From NCBI GenBank assembly GCA_900073065.1, contig FJOG01000026.1, positions 369,235 to 433,234 of the forward strand: a stretch of DNA of 64,000 nucleotides, written 5' to 3'. Origin of the DNA: Phialocephala subalpina. Lineage: Eukaryota; Ascomycota; Leotiomycetes; Helotiales; Mollisiaceae. Below are positions 43,960-57,027 of this stretch, piece by piece. The translations under genes were made by a program, and so were the position numbers. Under the pieces are notes generated by a model. It was not told where the DNA came from and made no database searches. It saw only the letters and a list, made by a program, of their open reading frames with translations. Each line of letters begins with the position of its first letter. Position 1 is the first letter of the stretch.

Positions 43960-44744
43960 ATCACCCACAACGCCTTCGCCCGCCCCCCTTTGCCTTATCG
44001 GAGACCCCACTAAATTATCCCCCACAACCGCCAACACCCAATCCGAATACAACGCTCTAAAAATCAACGTAACGGTACAAAAGCACCATACCCACAAAGC
44101 ACAATACGAAACCCGGCACTCTATCCCTTCCCACCGTCTCCATTTCCCCAAAGACAGCGTGCGAGTATGAATACCGCGATGGAACAGGCGAGAGCGAGAC
44201 CCCCGAAGACACTGGTGATGATACTCATTGTATGGGTGAAGTCTGAGCCAGCAAGAGAGATAGCACCTGCTGTGCCGGCGATGATGCCGGGGAGGTAGAG
44301 TCAAGCCCAGTGGCAGGTTGGGAAGATGCCGATTAGGCCTGAAGTGAGGGAGAGGGCGAGCTTCATTCCTGCCATTGCTTCGAATTGCCTGTTTTATCGT
44401 TAGCAACGCATCCTCTAGAGAGAGGGGTAGAGGTTGAAGCACCGTTCATGACTGCAAGAAGCCATAGTGTAGATTGAGGGCACAAGTGTCTAGATTAGTT
44501 TCAGTATTGCGAGCGCGGCGTTCCATTTCCCTCTTTTGAGATCGCTCCATAGTGCTAGAGGTCGTTTTCCACAGCATAGCACGATCATGGCGTAGTAGGT
44601 TAGGATGTGAGAGAGGAAACCAAAGCCACCATATGGTAGGCGGTAACATTTGGCTTCGGTGGCGTAAAGGTTTGTATCGTTGTTTGAATTGCTAGTTTCG
44701 TCTTGCTGCTGCACATTGAGAGGAGAGAAGAATAAGTGCGGCAA
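43960..44744 (-). pseudogene. Degenerate polytopic membrane protein
   Basis: The frame near 44690-44510 encodes CYRLPYGGFGFLSHILTYY, a motif I associate with a fungal family of small multi-pass membrane proteins of unknown function. Further hydrophobic segments follow (LYLPGIIAGTAGAISLAG, VFGGLALACSIVAVFILA), but they are separated by in-frame stops (for example TGA after PTCHWA) and no start codon is evident in frame. Probably a relic. Confidence 0.4.
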
Positions 44745-46290
44745 AGCAGAAAATTTTCAATGGAAAATACATCATGTTGGCAAAGAAGTTCGCCACATGA
44801 ATTAAGGTGGATAAAAATGAAGTTTTCATTTTGTAGTAGAGATTCGCCATTTATTATGAGGTTTGGTCTCAGGCCTGGTCTGCCTCAGAACAACAAAAGC
44901 AGGAAGAATGACGCGAAATCACTGATTCAGCCTCATTCCAGGTAAAGAGAATGTATATCGAAGGTAGTAGATACTGGAATTTCTAGGGGGTATTCGGTGC
45001 ATCTGACCAATCTTGAATTTCTCCTGGAAGGTGAGTGCGTGCCAGCGCGGCTGTAGCCAACGGACTTGAGTCACTTCGCAACTCTGCAAGCATTCATGTC
45101 ACAAGAGTCCTCGATAGTTAGCAAGAAACTTTTCCTTCATTGGCGTGTGCTGCCAAAGTGGGGCACCTCCTTATTCAAGCACCAGTCAAAATATCTTGGC
45201 CCTCAAAATGTCGCTGTTCGCGTATTCTGAAGTCCTGAATAGGCTCTTACTGCAGCTATACCCGCAGCACGAATGCTTCGCCTCGACTTCAACCAGCTTC
45301 AATGTATTTATTTTGAGCTGCGTTGGAGTCGCCTTGAGGGTGTGAAGTGCGGGCGAAAAAATCCAAACATGAGAGAAGATCTTGATACCTGTGAAGCGTT
45401 CAACTCGCAAGAAAGATGAGCTTTCAAATACCGAACGGACATTTTGAATAGCACACAAAAAGGAGCAAGAGCTTGCCTCCGAAACATATAAAGGTCCTAG
45501 CTGTTGGAGCGTTGAGCTTGAGGTCAGACATTTCACCCTAGAAATGATATTACCACAAGGAATGAGAGTGTGCCACTTTCTGGACCCTCCTTCAAGCCTA
45601 ATAGAGATATCGGGATTTCTTGTACATTGAGAGTCCTCTGGTTGAAATGAACACTACACCTGGCAAGCCTAATGTTGATGCTCAAAAATCGCCGACCCTT
45701 CGTATACCCATGTTCCACTTCTGCCTGCTACGCTCTTTTTCCCAATGACCGGCCGCCCGCAGACTATTATGGTCACCCGGCGTGATTAAAAGTATCATGA
45801 TTCATGATCGGCGCCCCTCTGAAAGGTGCACGTGTCTAAAGTGGACAAGTATATGTCCTCGTCTGTTTGGCGAAACTCCATGTTTCAGGAGCAAGCCTTC
45901 TACAGCTGATAGCCGGCTACCCTCCTAGTCGCTTGCCGAAGAAGGGAAAGAAGAGGAACCGGCTACTACGTTTCAGTTCGACCGTGTGGCCATAAATCTG
46001 GTCCTTGGAACCGCTGTTTTTCTGCCCTGCGATCCATTTCACTCCCAGTTGATTCTGCCCTTTTGTACTACGCTCCCACTGTTGAGTATGGCGAGTTGGT
46101 GCCTATGGCAGATCTCGTCTTAAAGAGGGCCTCCCTAGGAAGTATATCGTTTCTGTAGCTTTTAAGATTGGTGTGCGCAGGACTGCCAGCTTTGAGGGTA
46201 ACAGCGCCAGCCACTTCCAGCGTCATCTAACCCCGCAAGCTAGAAACGATGCCAAAGCTAGAAGTGGCAGGCTCCTTAAAATCAAACGTG
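44745..46290. other. Intergenic, no recognisable gene
   Basis: No supported coding region; open frames are short and unrelated to known domains. Confidence 0.45.
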
Positions 46291-48104
46291 TCAGTCAGTG
46301 AGGTCCACCCAGGAGGATACAGGTTCTGGTTCCTCGACGTCGATAGGCGATGCAGCACTACCGGGGTGTTGTCGTGTTGACCTTGGACTCGCAGGCCGCC
46401 ACACCATTCCAAGCAACGAGTCGTCTTCTAGCGAGACTGCTGACTGGAATTGAAACGTATCTGTAGCCTCTCCCGTCCAGCTCCCCGTATTATGACTGGC
46501 TTTCATTAACGTATCACCTGGCGCTACGTCCTTCCATGGCGGATATTCTGATGACGACCAGTGGCAGTCGTTGGCAGAAAAGGTCGACACATCGGTGAAC
46601 GCTGTCTTCATTTTTGTCGAATCCAAATCTGAGGATATGGGGTGATGTTCTTGGAGGTGAGCAGCCAGTCTATGTTTGCGCCGAAACTCGCGTTCGCAGA
46701 ATGGGCAGCGGCGGCGGGACGAGGATGTGTGTACTTCATCGATGTGTCGTTGCAAGTCGTATTTGCGACGAAAGGTCTTGCCACATCCAGGAAGTGAGCA
46801 AGGAATTCGACTAAGACTCAAGTTTAGTTCGATAGAAATGACATAAAAGAGAGATTTACAGAGATACTTACGATAATTTTAGCAAGTCCTTTCGAGTGAG
46901 AGACGTGGCGCTATTGACGGAAGCCGTAGACAAGTTTCTCGTTGTGTTCTCAGAGATGTTTGAAGTCGTAAAGTGTGTTTCATATGTGCTCGAATATGGG
47001 GAGAGACTTGCAAATTGAAATTCGGATGTCAGCCCAAGAAAATTGTGCCGCGGTTCGGGATCTCTGTATAGCGGTTGAGAAGTTGCCGGTTCGTTCTGAG
47101 AACAGGATTGGCAAAGGCAGGCAACACCTTGCACCGCGTGGCAAGTAAGTGAATGCATAAAATCATCCAGGTCACCAAGAATGTCGCTGTCCAAGTCCTG
47201 TGGACTAGGCTGGAAATCTTCGACAATCGAATTGAGTGATATATTCCCCAGCGAATAGTTCGAAGGCTCCATAGAATTCGAGTCCCTTACACTCTCATGG
47301 TTCTCCTCCTGCAGATGTGTCGAAAGGCAAAAGTTTGAGGCCTCAGCCTGATGAGCTCGCCGACAATGTTCCTTTAATGCTTTCACTGTCTTGAACAGCG
47401 TAGGATCACAGCCATCGGGAGGTCGTGTTCGAAAATAGCAATCGGCTACGGGGCAGTCATTCACTGCCATAGGCTCCCCAGTGGGGAGCCTCCTCAGAAA
47501 CATCTCCCCAACCTCGTCCGTATGCCATAACTTTGTTTCCAAGGAATTGTACTCGCATGAATGTACCATTCGTTGAGGTGAGCCCTCATTCAATGTCCAC
47601 TCCTCAAAACGAGCCGTAATTATATGTTCGTCAAACAAGGGAGTCCAGCCTACACGCCGCCGCGGCCGGTCATTTGCAGAGTGTGGCCCGTAATGTCCGT
47701 AGTCCTTTATGTGCTCTTTGACTTGGTCAGATCGAGCAAATCTCTTTCCTCTCCGGCGTGTACTCGAGTATTTGCAGCCATCGACGGTGCAGTGATAGTA
47801 CTTCGCAATCGTGTCACTGTGTTTGGTCTGGGTATGCCGATCAAGGGCCTGCTTTTGGGCAAAGGCATCCTTACAACCTTCCGCTTGGCATTCGTACGGC
47901 TTTTCGTGAGTGTTTCGATGCTTGCTATTATTACGTTAGTAATGCTGCACGATATCGTAAGGGCTGGACTAACTTTAGTTTAGAGAGATTGGGGAAATTG
48001 GTCGCGTCGCATTTATCGCATGACAAGTTTTGGGTAGCCTTGATGCCATTTAGGTCACCCTTTTCCTTTCCATCAGAGCATTCGTCCGGAGAACTGCGGA
48101 GCAT
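46291..48104 (-). CDS. Multi-finger C2H2 zinc-finger protein
   Basis: Exons 48104-47974, 47924-46872 and 46816-46291 encode 569 aa; introns are 49 and 55 nt with TACTAAC-like branch sites. N-terminal fingers are LSCDKCDATNFPNLSKLNKH, YECQAEGCKDAFAQKQALDR (ending HTQTKH) and a modified YHCTVDGCKYSSTRR...EHIKDYGH. A further C/H cluster is NDCPVADCYF...LKEHCRRAH. Two classical fingers near the C-terminus are IPCSLPGCGKTFRRKYDLQR (ending HIDEVH) and RRCPFCEREFRRKHRLAAHL. The central part is Ser/Asn/Thr rich. Probably a DNA-binding transcription factor; targets unknown. Start chosen as the first ATG in frame (MLRSSPDECSDG). Confidence 0.85.
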
Positions 48105-48836
48105 GATGAGCGGGCTTCCATCTGTTGCTGATTATAATCGGTTTCCTTTAATTTCTGTCACGGTGAGGTGAGTGTAATGAGGCTCTGCGGCTTGCGCGGT
48201 GCTGTGGGTCCGGTGTCAACCTTGTTTTCCTCACTGAAGCCGGGCCTGGTCATTCCACTTTGGGCGTGAACAGGGGTTGTGTCATGCTGTGCAGAATCTT
48301 GCCAAGCAACAATTTCTGCCATCCTACAGCACCATTCAGCTCTCAAATACGCCACACATGTGCTCGCGCATACACGAATGCGAAATGGAGATTGTGATTG
48401 GCCCTTCACCGGAAGTTTGTCTCGAGCAGAGGGAACATTTGCGAGCTTCAGGCTTCAGCCGTCGTAAGTCATTACAAAACTTCTTCATCACAATTCATCT
48501 AAGAAATAGTAGCTATAACTTCCATATTCCCGACTCCAAAATAGCAAACGTCAAGGCAGTTTAGCAAAACTTCACCTCGCTGGAAGGCCCCTTACTTCCC
48601 CAGGAGAGCCACCAAAACAGAAAAATACCTTAGCGGAAAACATCCGAACGATAGTACCTACTCCAGACCCCAAATTTCAGAATCGCAAATTGGAACTTCG
48701 ACCCTTCCCATGACTCCCGCCAATGGGCCACCATCCTAGGCAACAAAGCAAGACTGCACTTCGCTATTCCTGGCAAACCATCCAGAAATTAATCAAAACA
48801 TCACAATACCTTATCGCGAAGTAATTCAGCAAAACC
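48105..48836. other. Intergenic, no recognisable gene
   Basis: The 5' side of the C2H2 gene and the 3' side of the DUF6594 gene. No supported features. Confidence 0.45.
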
Positions 48837-50284
48837 TCATCTCTCAGGCCTCTGCAGATTTCCCAAGAAAGTAACCAAAACAGCACAATACGTCGCCGTC
48901 CCAACAAAGATCTCCTTATCGCCCGCGTCCGTAAGCAACGAAATCATAACAGAGAAAATAAAATCAAACGCCAGAACCACGACCGCCATCCACGCTCTAC
49001 TCATCGATGTTAAGAAGAAAAGGATTACTGGAATGAAGAGGACTAGAACAGCGAAGAAGACGGCAATGAGGCGGGCGATGGTGTTGATGCGGGCTGTGCA
49101 GTAGAACTTTACCTCTGAGTCACGAGTCTTGTGTTGCGCTTTGCCGGTTTGGAATAATTTCTGCAGAAATGTGAGTGTCCGAAAGATTGCCATTGAGGAC
49201 GTTCGTACCTTGAAGCAAGAATTTGGCCATCCGTCGAGATGGCGGAGGATGAAACCCTCGAAGCCGTTCCGTCGAGGAGGAACGAGAGACACGAAGTCGT
49301 CGGGATGATATATCCAGTCGTCTTCATGCGGATCGAGGGGTTTGTTGGCCCAGAGGTATCTGAAAAGACTATCATGGTCTCGTGCTGGTGTCCGGCTCAT
49401 CGACTTGATATTTCCGAACTTTTCCAATAGGGTATCTAGGGATCGCAGCAAGTGAGCCTGTGTTTTGGGTGAATGAAGGGAAGCGAACTATACCGTATGC
49501 AAGTATTTCAGCTTCTAATCTTTGCTGTAGTATTATCTTGGAAGTGTCGAGTCCGTCCTCGTGAAATCTGTTCTTTAGTCGCCAATTTGTGTCTGCACCC
49601 CCGGCTGCATCTTTCCTATCCATCTCGAGTAGCTCTGTCCATATCTCTTCGATGTTGCTCATATGAATTACGAGTAATCGAGCGTGGGGAACGCCGAACA
49701 TCCTGTAGATCCCGAAAGATTCGCTACTTTCCATGAACGCCGCCAATCTTGGCCAGCCATCCGGAAAATCCTCAACTGTTGACTCTGTCAGTCCTACAGG
49801 ATCTATTTGCTTCAAAGATTTGGCTCACAGCGATCATGTTGAAATTGCGTATAGCCGAGCTTGTAGTCATCAGGTGGATCTGCTGGTGAGTTGCGGGGAG
49901 TAGGCCGAGGAAAAGACGGCAATCGTATCCCGTTGAAGCATTGTGAAATCCAGGCTGCAGGCTTTTGCGGTGACTCTACAAATTTCGTTAGCTAACAGTC
50001 CGTTCCAGTCAATGTGGCTACTTACCTTGACGTGGTAGTGGTGCTCTCTGCTGAGAACCTAGCTCATAAGACTCCCCAGGGCTGCCTGCTAATGTGCTGT
50101 CTGAACTTCTCAGTGAGTATCGCAATGAGAGTGTTCTTCTAGCCTCAACAGGTTGCCTAGCACCTGGAATGTCGGCAGAGGAGCCAACTCGGAAGCCTTG
50201 CTCAGCCCGGTCATAGGGGTCAATGGATGTGGCGCCTGGAGAAGAATGACTTCGCCTAAGATTTGGGACTACGTCTGGAGACAT
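48837..50284 (-). CDS. DUF6594-type fungal membrane protein
   Basis: Five exons (50284-50026, 49975-49829, 49775-49494, 49435-49209, 49160-48837) encode 412 aa; introns are 50, 53, 58 and 48 nt. The first ~130 residues are Ser/Arg/Pro rich. The family core begins FEDFPDGWPRLAAFMESSES and continues FGIYRMFGVPHARLLVIHMS, IEEIWTELLEMDRKD and LDTLLEKFGNI-like text. The C-terminus has three membrane helices (IARLIAVFFAVLVLFIPVIL, MAVVVLAFDFIFSVMISLL, ATYCAVLVTFLG), the typical DUF6594 plan. Function is unknown; members are frequent in the expanded accessory gene sets of Pezizomycotina. The last intron (48 nt) has no stop and keeps frame if retained. Confidence 0.82.
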
Positions 50285-53200
50285 CACTGAGTTGCGAAGC
50301 AGAAATCATAGCTCAGTGGCCAACGGTGGTAAAACGTAGCATATATGAGTATTTCTACATCAAACGAACACTTCTCCAACCGTCATCCCATGATACCAAC
50401 GTTGCTTTCATTGCGCTGACCCCAGGCGGATTCTAGATTTGGGCTCGAGGCAGGGAGAGCAAGACTTTGCCCAACGCCCAGCTTGAGCGCTGAACAGAAG
50501 CCACGGCATGCGACTTATACATCTCTGCAAATGACCCAAAGACATATAAAGGCTGAGTGAACTCCAGGGAGGAGAGTTGAATGTATAGAGTCACGTGACA
50601 AGTGACACTGACCACTTGGGGATGAGTTCTGCATACCTCTTCGGATGTGACGTGCATGAAAGAGACGAGGCTGCAGATATGACGAGATCAAAATGTGAAG
50701 ACGTGAGCCAGATTCATCCTCAAAATCCATCCTGAAAATCCATCCTGATTCTGAAAATGAGAAATTTGCCCTTTCCGCACTAAGCCGAAATCTGACAGGT
50801 GCAGCCCTTTCATTGGTCAGCAACGGTCGCTTCGTGAAAGGTGCAAAACCCCAATCCTGGAAATCCATCCTCACTTTTGCCCTTCGCCCTGCGCCCTCGC
50901 CCACCTCCAAAATCTCGCCCCGTTTCCATGGAACGGGTTGCTTTCAGCCTCCTTGAGGCTCTGCGAGGCTGCCCGAGTAAGGAACAACTCAATTGGCCAC
51001 TTTGCCACCGGATCTCGCCAATGGTGGTCGCCAAAGAAAGGAGAGCAGTCGCTTGAGTGAAAGGGGCTCGCCAATCTCAAGAAATGACGAGGCTGTATTT
51101 AAGGCTTTTGTTTCGATACTGAGAATTCAATATCTGTAACAAGGCTCTCTTCTTCAAATTATCTCTTGACACGTTCAAACGAGATGATACGCTCAGATCC
51201 TGACATGGCCAACTGCATTATGATCAAATCACGTGAATATAGAAGCCTCAAGTTCAACTCCGTTTGCATCGCCGAGCAAGTACAACGAGTAGTACAGGTT
51301 CCACAAGTACCACTGGACACACCATGAACCCCCGGACGCGAAGAGATGGCGGAGCTCCTTCCAGGATGACCACAACTGTGGATACAATTTGAAAGAGCCA
51401 GCATGAGGGAGTCCTTCACAACTTCGGCACCTTGTTGCTCATCGACCAAGAGCGAGCAAGCCTTGCGGCTCATCAGCGCTCTCAGCATTCTGGTACAACT
51501 CCACCGCATCCGCACATCGCCATGTGGAGCTTGAGAGGAAGGCAGATGGCGTGTCGAGATGATGGGACACTTCCGAGAGATTCTCTCGACTGAATAAATG
51601 GTTCGCAGGCCCAAGTTCTAATGATGTAATGGAAAGCTAACAACTCCAGTCACGAAAAGTACTGAACAGAAGCACACTTGCCCCAATTACACCTCCATCT
51701 GCCAAAGCAGCGTTTCGACCTTAAACAGAGATCCCGAAAGCCATGTCAATGCAATACAAGTCAAATCGCTACCATCATCAACACACGTTCGCACGCTTGC
51801 GAATTTTGATGCACAGGGAAGGACATTACAACACAGTTGAGGAATCTTGAAACTCTGAGAGATGGCAGAAGTTCAAAGAGCATTCACTCTGAGTCGCGAA
51901 GCCTTTCCGGCCCTACACGAATATCGAAGTGGCTCCAGAAACTGCCTTACCTAGGATGGGAGCCGACGGCTTTTCTCCAACTGCAACATTACTGAAGGAA
52001 ATACACCCCCTTCCTGACACCACGGATTCGAGAGGACGCGACCGCCTCTGGCCCATTCATGGGTATGTTAGTACCAGAATTCAACAAACATCAGTCGCCA
52101 AAATGCAGTTTCTATGGCACAATGACGATCCGAATTGCCAATCTCTTCGACCGTGAACGTCCCAGCCAAAGGTGCGCGTCAACACCTCGGGGCTTTTAGC
52201 AAGTAGAAGCGTGCACATCAGCGCCTCGAAGTCATGAAAAGCCTCCAAAATAATACTCTCGTCAGACCCCGTTGGAAACCCACTTTACATGCTCCCTGGT
52301 CTGGGACGTTCAAAGCCAAAGAGATATTATTTAGAAGAAAACATTCTCTCGACAGGACAAATCGATCACACGCCGTTGCCTCAACGTCGCCGCAGCTCAC
52401 CCATAAAAAATTTCATGAATTCGATCTCGTCGGGAAACAACAGTCGCTGGAGATTGTTTCCCTCTGAATATTCATTTTCACAGAACGTCCTCGCCATGAG
52501 CACTGCATCGCCCGCACCTGCCCTTTTGAGATCTCCTCTCCGACTTTCGGCCGCCTCGGCTTAAGAAATGCCCTTTTCAACTCCTCAGACAACTTCCGGA
52601 ATTCAAGGAAGTGGCAGAGACTTGAATAGAAGAGTTCTCTCGACGACGCCGTTGCTTACTCTCAAAACGAAAGTCCAAGCAAATTCCAGCTGGTTTTGAC
52701 GAATCAGAACAAGCACTGCCACAACCCCTCGTTTCCGACTTCGGATCTGGATGATTGGATTAAGTTGTTTCCGAGATGAGGTTGAAACTTGCTGACCGCG
52801 AAGCTTATCAGCCAGTCTTCGGTGTCTTCGATGCTTCTTCTATCGTCCGAACAGGCCCCAGGCAGGCCTGCGCCATATCATCACCTCAGTCACACACGAC
52901 CCCTCACGCGTGGCTGTGCTCTCTTTCTTTCTGGACTCCTCTTTTCTCTGGCTCGTGGAACCTCGATCGGATCAAGAAACAAACGAGAAATGTGGCAATG
53001 CGAGAGCAATGGAGAGAAAAGGTGCGGTCGAGGAGTGATGAAAGAAATTCGTGGATTATTTATGGAGGTGTGAGTGAGTTCTGTTCGGGGATCTGGATCT
53101 GGATGATGCCCGCAACGCCAGGGCTTCGAAGGAACGATCTAGCGTCTTGGCCCCTGCTCGACCAAGCCCAAAACATCACTAGTAGGGCCAGGGTGAGTCC

Positions 53201-56065
53201 ACCCACCTAACAGCACCACTAGCCAGAGCTTAAAAAATGCCTTGGACGAATATGCCGGCGACCGCTGCCAATCATATTAGTATCAATTGCTGTGCGCACG
53301 GGTCTATTCCCTTTTAATCAGCTTTTGGCCGGTGAGAGCTTACTTCTCTGCCGCGGAGGCAGATTTGAGCCATTCTTTTCGCCCTCAATGGTCACGGAGG
53401 GTATTAAAGATGGCAAAGATGGCAAAGAAAGGGCGCGTCTTCCCTATTCGAGTTAAGGAGACCTCGCTGTGAACAGTCGGAGCTTGCTCTTTTCAGAGAG
53501 ACCCATTTTCCTGCAGGGAAACGCTACCATCTTTTGGAGCGTAGCTGCGAAGGCAAAAAAACTCGGAGACCGCTGGGGAGCAAAGTGGGTCAGGTCAATC
53601 CATGATGTCGCCACATCGCGAACCACCATCCTCGACGGATCTGACGCTTAAGAGTCTTTTTGAAGCGATTTACATCAGAACAGCAACTCGCAGACCCACA
53701 AACCAATTTCCAACCCGCTCTACAGAATCCCAGAACCGTCTACGAAGATGCCCGGCAATACAGTGAGCGGTTTCTATGGGGTATGCGGTCCAAACCTTCT
53801 GCGAGCTTCAACGCAGCTTCTAACGCACTTGGCAGCCGGGAAGTGGAGCTCAAGGAGGTGGAGGTGGCACTCAAGCGTTTATGCCATATGCTCCCGTCAA
53901 GCCTGTATGAGTGCCTCTTCAGCGTCGTGTAGCCATCTCTCTAACGGGTCTTGTAGAGCGGAGGCAAATCTCGACCCCCGAACAGCGCATATGGCAACCA
54001 GCAAGGAGGAGGACAACAAGGAAAGGGCCAGACGAATAGAGGAGGACAGTAGGACGCATCATCCGAATCTTATGACAGTACCACGAACCGGCGGTCTCTC
54101 TCGTTCCATCCGCCACAACCACGACCACCATTTACATTATCTGTCTGCACATAGACAGAAGCGCAAGCAAGCTACATACGGTGTTTGGGGCCCTTCTGTT
54201 TCAGTTTTGTCAAGAGGGGTTTCGGACGGTGCAAGTCAAGGAGTGTCTGGGTGGCATGTGTAGAATAGATAATGAGTTAGCTATCTGATGAAATTTGAAT
54301 ACCGGCTCTCTTCTCGCAACAAAATAAATGCGCTCAAATAATATGACGTGAGATCAATGATTCGCCAATGCCATACATTGAGATGATGATTCGATAGTTC
54401 AACATTCAATAATAACGACTCCACAATTCAACACTTCGAAGTCTCCTCTAGCCTCGGATTTTAGCCTCGTGTTAACATGCAGTATGAAAGCATCACCGCT
54501 GCACCCCACACCAAAGAAGACTAGTCAGGGCGAAAACCGACATACTTTCAGGGTGTTGGCTTCCTGGAAATCTATCACAGGGCAAATCTGAGAATGGATC
54601 TCGATTATCCGCGCCATTTCATCAACTCCTGCAGCCTCGCGCAACCAGAGGCCTCGCTTCAACCAATGAATGAAATTGTGTGGGTGCAGGCATCGGCCGC
54701 CACACATGCAGCCCCCCCACTGCCATGCCCCTCCCCGGAGATCTGAGGCTGAGGCGGGAATACCCCAGGACCACCCTTGCCTTGTTGGGTTGGCAGAAAT
54801 GAACCTTGGGAGTGGGGAGATTGAGTGGCAGTCTTCCTAGAGTGGTCTTGATGGAGCCTTGATGTTATTGTTGAAAACCTCGAGTCTGAAAGCTATTCTC
54901 AGCATCCATTATCCCTCCCAGCTCAAATTTCTTCCAGCAAGAGAATGCACTGAGGCTTCAAGTGCCGCCTATCAGAGGTCCTAGCCCTTCCGAAACTGAG
55001 AAAAAGAAACTCTAGATTCTATACACAATTCTCTTGATCAGTGAACAGTACAGCAGTCTGCAAACTACGTGCGAGTAATTCCACCCGCGCCCGATGTAGA
55101 CTGTTTTCCAGACAGGTAAGATCGCACCCGTAGCCACCAGCTTGAAAGGAACTTAGTCTCCAGTAGTATGCACCTATAAACGCAGACTTTCAAGTGAAGG
55201 AAGCTTAGGATCTGAAGTTCTTCCCCAGATTCTCAGCGAAGAACTACCTCTTCATCCAAATTGAGGAGAAAATGGAAATGAGTAATAAGAAGTCGTTGCT
55301 CGACGTTACCTTGACCTGACAGGTCTCGAGCGAGGGGTAATGACGAAATAGTGTTCAGGACACCTTGTCTCAAAACCCGCTACCAAACCCAAAACAGTGG
55401 TTCCTGCACGGGAAGATGCTCGAACTGATGTTGTTCTCCCGCTCCCGGTGTCTTACTCCGGAGTACCTCGGATGATTAAACCTTTATACCCCTTGGCTTA
55501 CCACGCCTTTCCAATCCTGGAGGATCGCAGATGACAGCGGTGCCTGGTAACAAAAAATGGGCGAGACCACGCTATCCCATCCGATTCGAGGATTACCATT
55601 TGTAAAATGCATACAGAAGTGGCTTGTGCGCCTGAAGAACTCGCTTTCAAAATATACCTGCTTCTGTATCAACTTTCGCGGGTATTATGCTGAATCTGGA
55701 AGTCACGGAGCTTTGCGTCGCTTCTATAGACTTCCTGTCTTTCTTCACCGCAGACTCTTTCCCGTTGTAGCCTTCTCGCCAGACCACGACGGCAGCTACT
55801 GCTACAACAGTGATTTGGTTGGAGTGTGGCTTCAGTCATCCCATCCCGGCAAGTACGGAAGTAGAGCAGCTAGACCACGAAATCCAAGCCACCGCACTGG
55901 ACAGAGGGTGTCGCGGACTGGAGACAACGCATCTTCGAGAACATCAAGGAAGCAGCAGAAAGGCATCGCTTGAAGAGCTACTCACGACCTTCGTCATTCT
56001 AACTAGAGCTCGACATATGGACCGGACTTTCTCTTTTTCCAGAATCAGGAGAGGATGTGCATTCC

Positions 56066-56199
56066 ACGGTCTCTCATTCGCACACCAGACATGGCAAACC
56101 TACCACCTTGTACAGTACTTTGCTGCATCTTTACGGTCTCTCATTCGCACACCAGACATGGCAAACCTACCACCTTGTACAGTACTTTGCTGCATCTTT
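56066..56199. repeat. Perfect 67-bp tandem duplication (first)
   Basis: Bases 56066-56132 equal 56133-56199 without mismatch. Confidence 0.95.
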
Positions 56200-56381
56200 T
56201 ACCAGAAATCCCCGCCTTTGCTTGGAACACAGCTGCTGTACAGGCCTAACAAAGGAACCATGGAACCCAATTGGGTAAGACTGATCGCGAAAGATTCATG
56301 GACAGGACCCAGGATTTTGGTGGTCGCTCTGGCGAGCCCCGCACTCTTGATACTGGATCCCTCCTTCTTGCTCGTAAACTA

Positions 56382-56516
56382 ACCTTACCTGCCTGTATAT
56401 ATATCTCTGCGCCTGCATCTGAAGATCCAAAGGACCAAATGGGACGGTACCTTACCTGCCTGTATATATATCTCTGCGCCTGCATCTGAAGATCCAAAGG
56501 ACCAAATGGGACGGTA
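56382..56516. repeat. Perfect 67-bp tandem duplication (second, different sequence)
   Basis: Bases 56382-56449 equal 56449-56516 (period 67). The sequence is unrelated to the first 67-bp repeat 250 bp away. Confidence 0.95.
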
Positions 56517-57027
56517 AAAGCAAGCGCATTGTGTAGAGAAAACACTGCCCATAGAACACTTTCGCCAGCGGAAACACCAAGACATTAGACATCCTACCAA
56601 GACAACAGATGAGATTGAATAGCCAATCAAGCCCTCAAGTTCAAAACACTACACGTCTTTCGACCAATATCATGGCAGTTTGACACATATTGCATAAACT
56701 ATAAATACATCACTAAGTGAATCGAGCTCTTCCTCGCATGGGAAGTCTCAGGTGCAGGGCATAGCGATGAAGAAAATGCAAAATTACTGGACAAAACAGG
56801 CCAACGCGTTGTAAAGAGCAAAAGTACAAGCTCATTTAGCACTTCCGAATCCAAACGAGTATCGGCAGAACGAGGCTCAACTTGGTAAAAGGACAAAAAG
56901 AAAGAGGCCGGTTCTGAGACCCTGAAGCGCACGTGATTCGTATTTTCGTCATCGCAAGGCTTGGGATTTCTGGGCAAGCATTCCAACACTCTTCAACCTC
57001 ACTCTCGTTTCTATACAAAACCACAAT

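Larger units (their letters stand above)
50285..57027. other. Long gene-poor stretch
   Basis: Nearly 7 kb without a recognisable gene. Open frames are short, and codon patterns do not suggest coding. Two pairs of exact 67-bp tandem duplications occur at 56066-56199 and 56382-56516. No transposase, tRNA or rRNA was found. Confidence 0.45.

Noticed and set aside
55557..56545. Open frames around the 67-bp repeats
   Set aside because: They owe their length to the tandem repeats and contain no recognisable domain.
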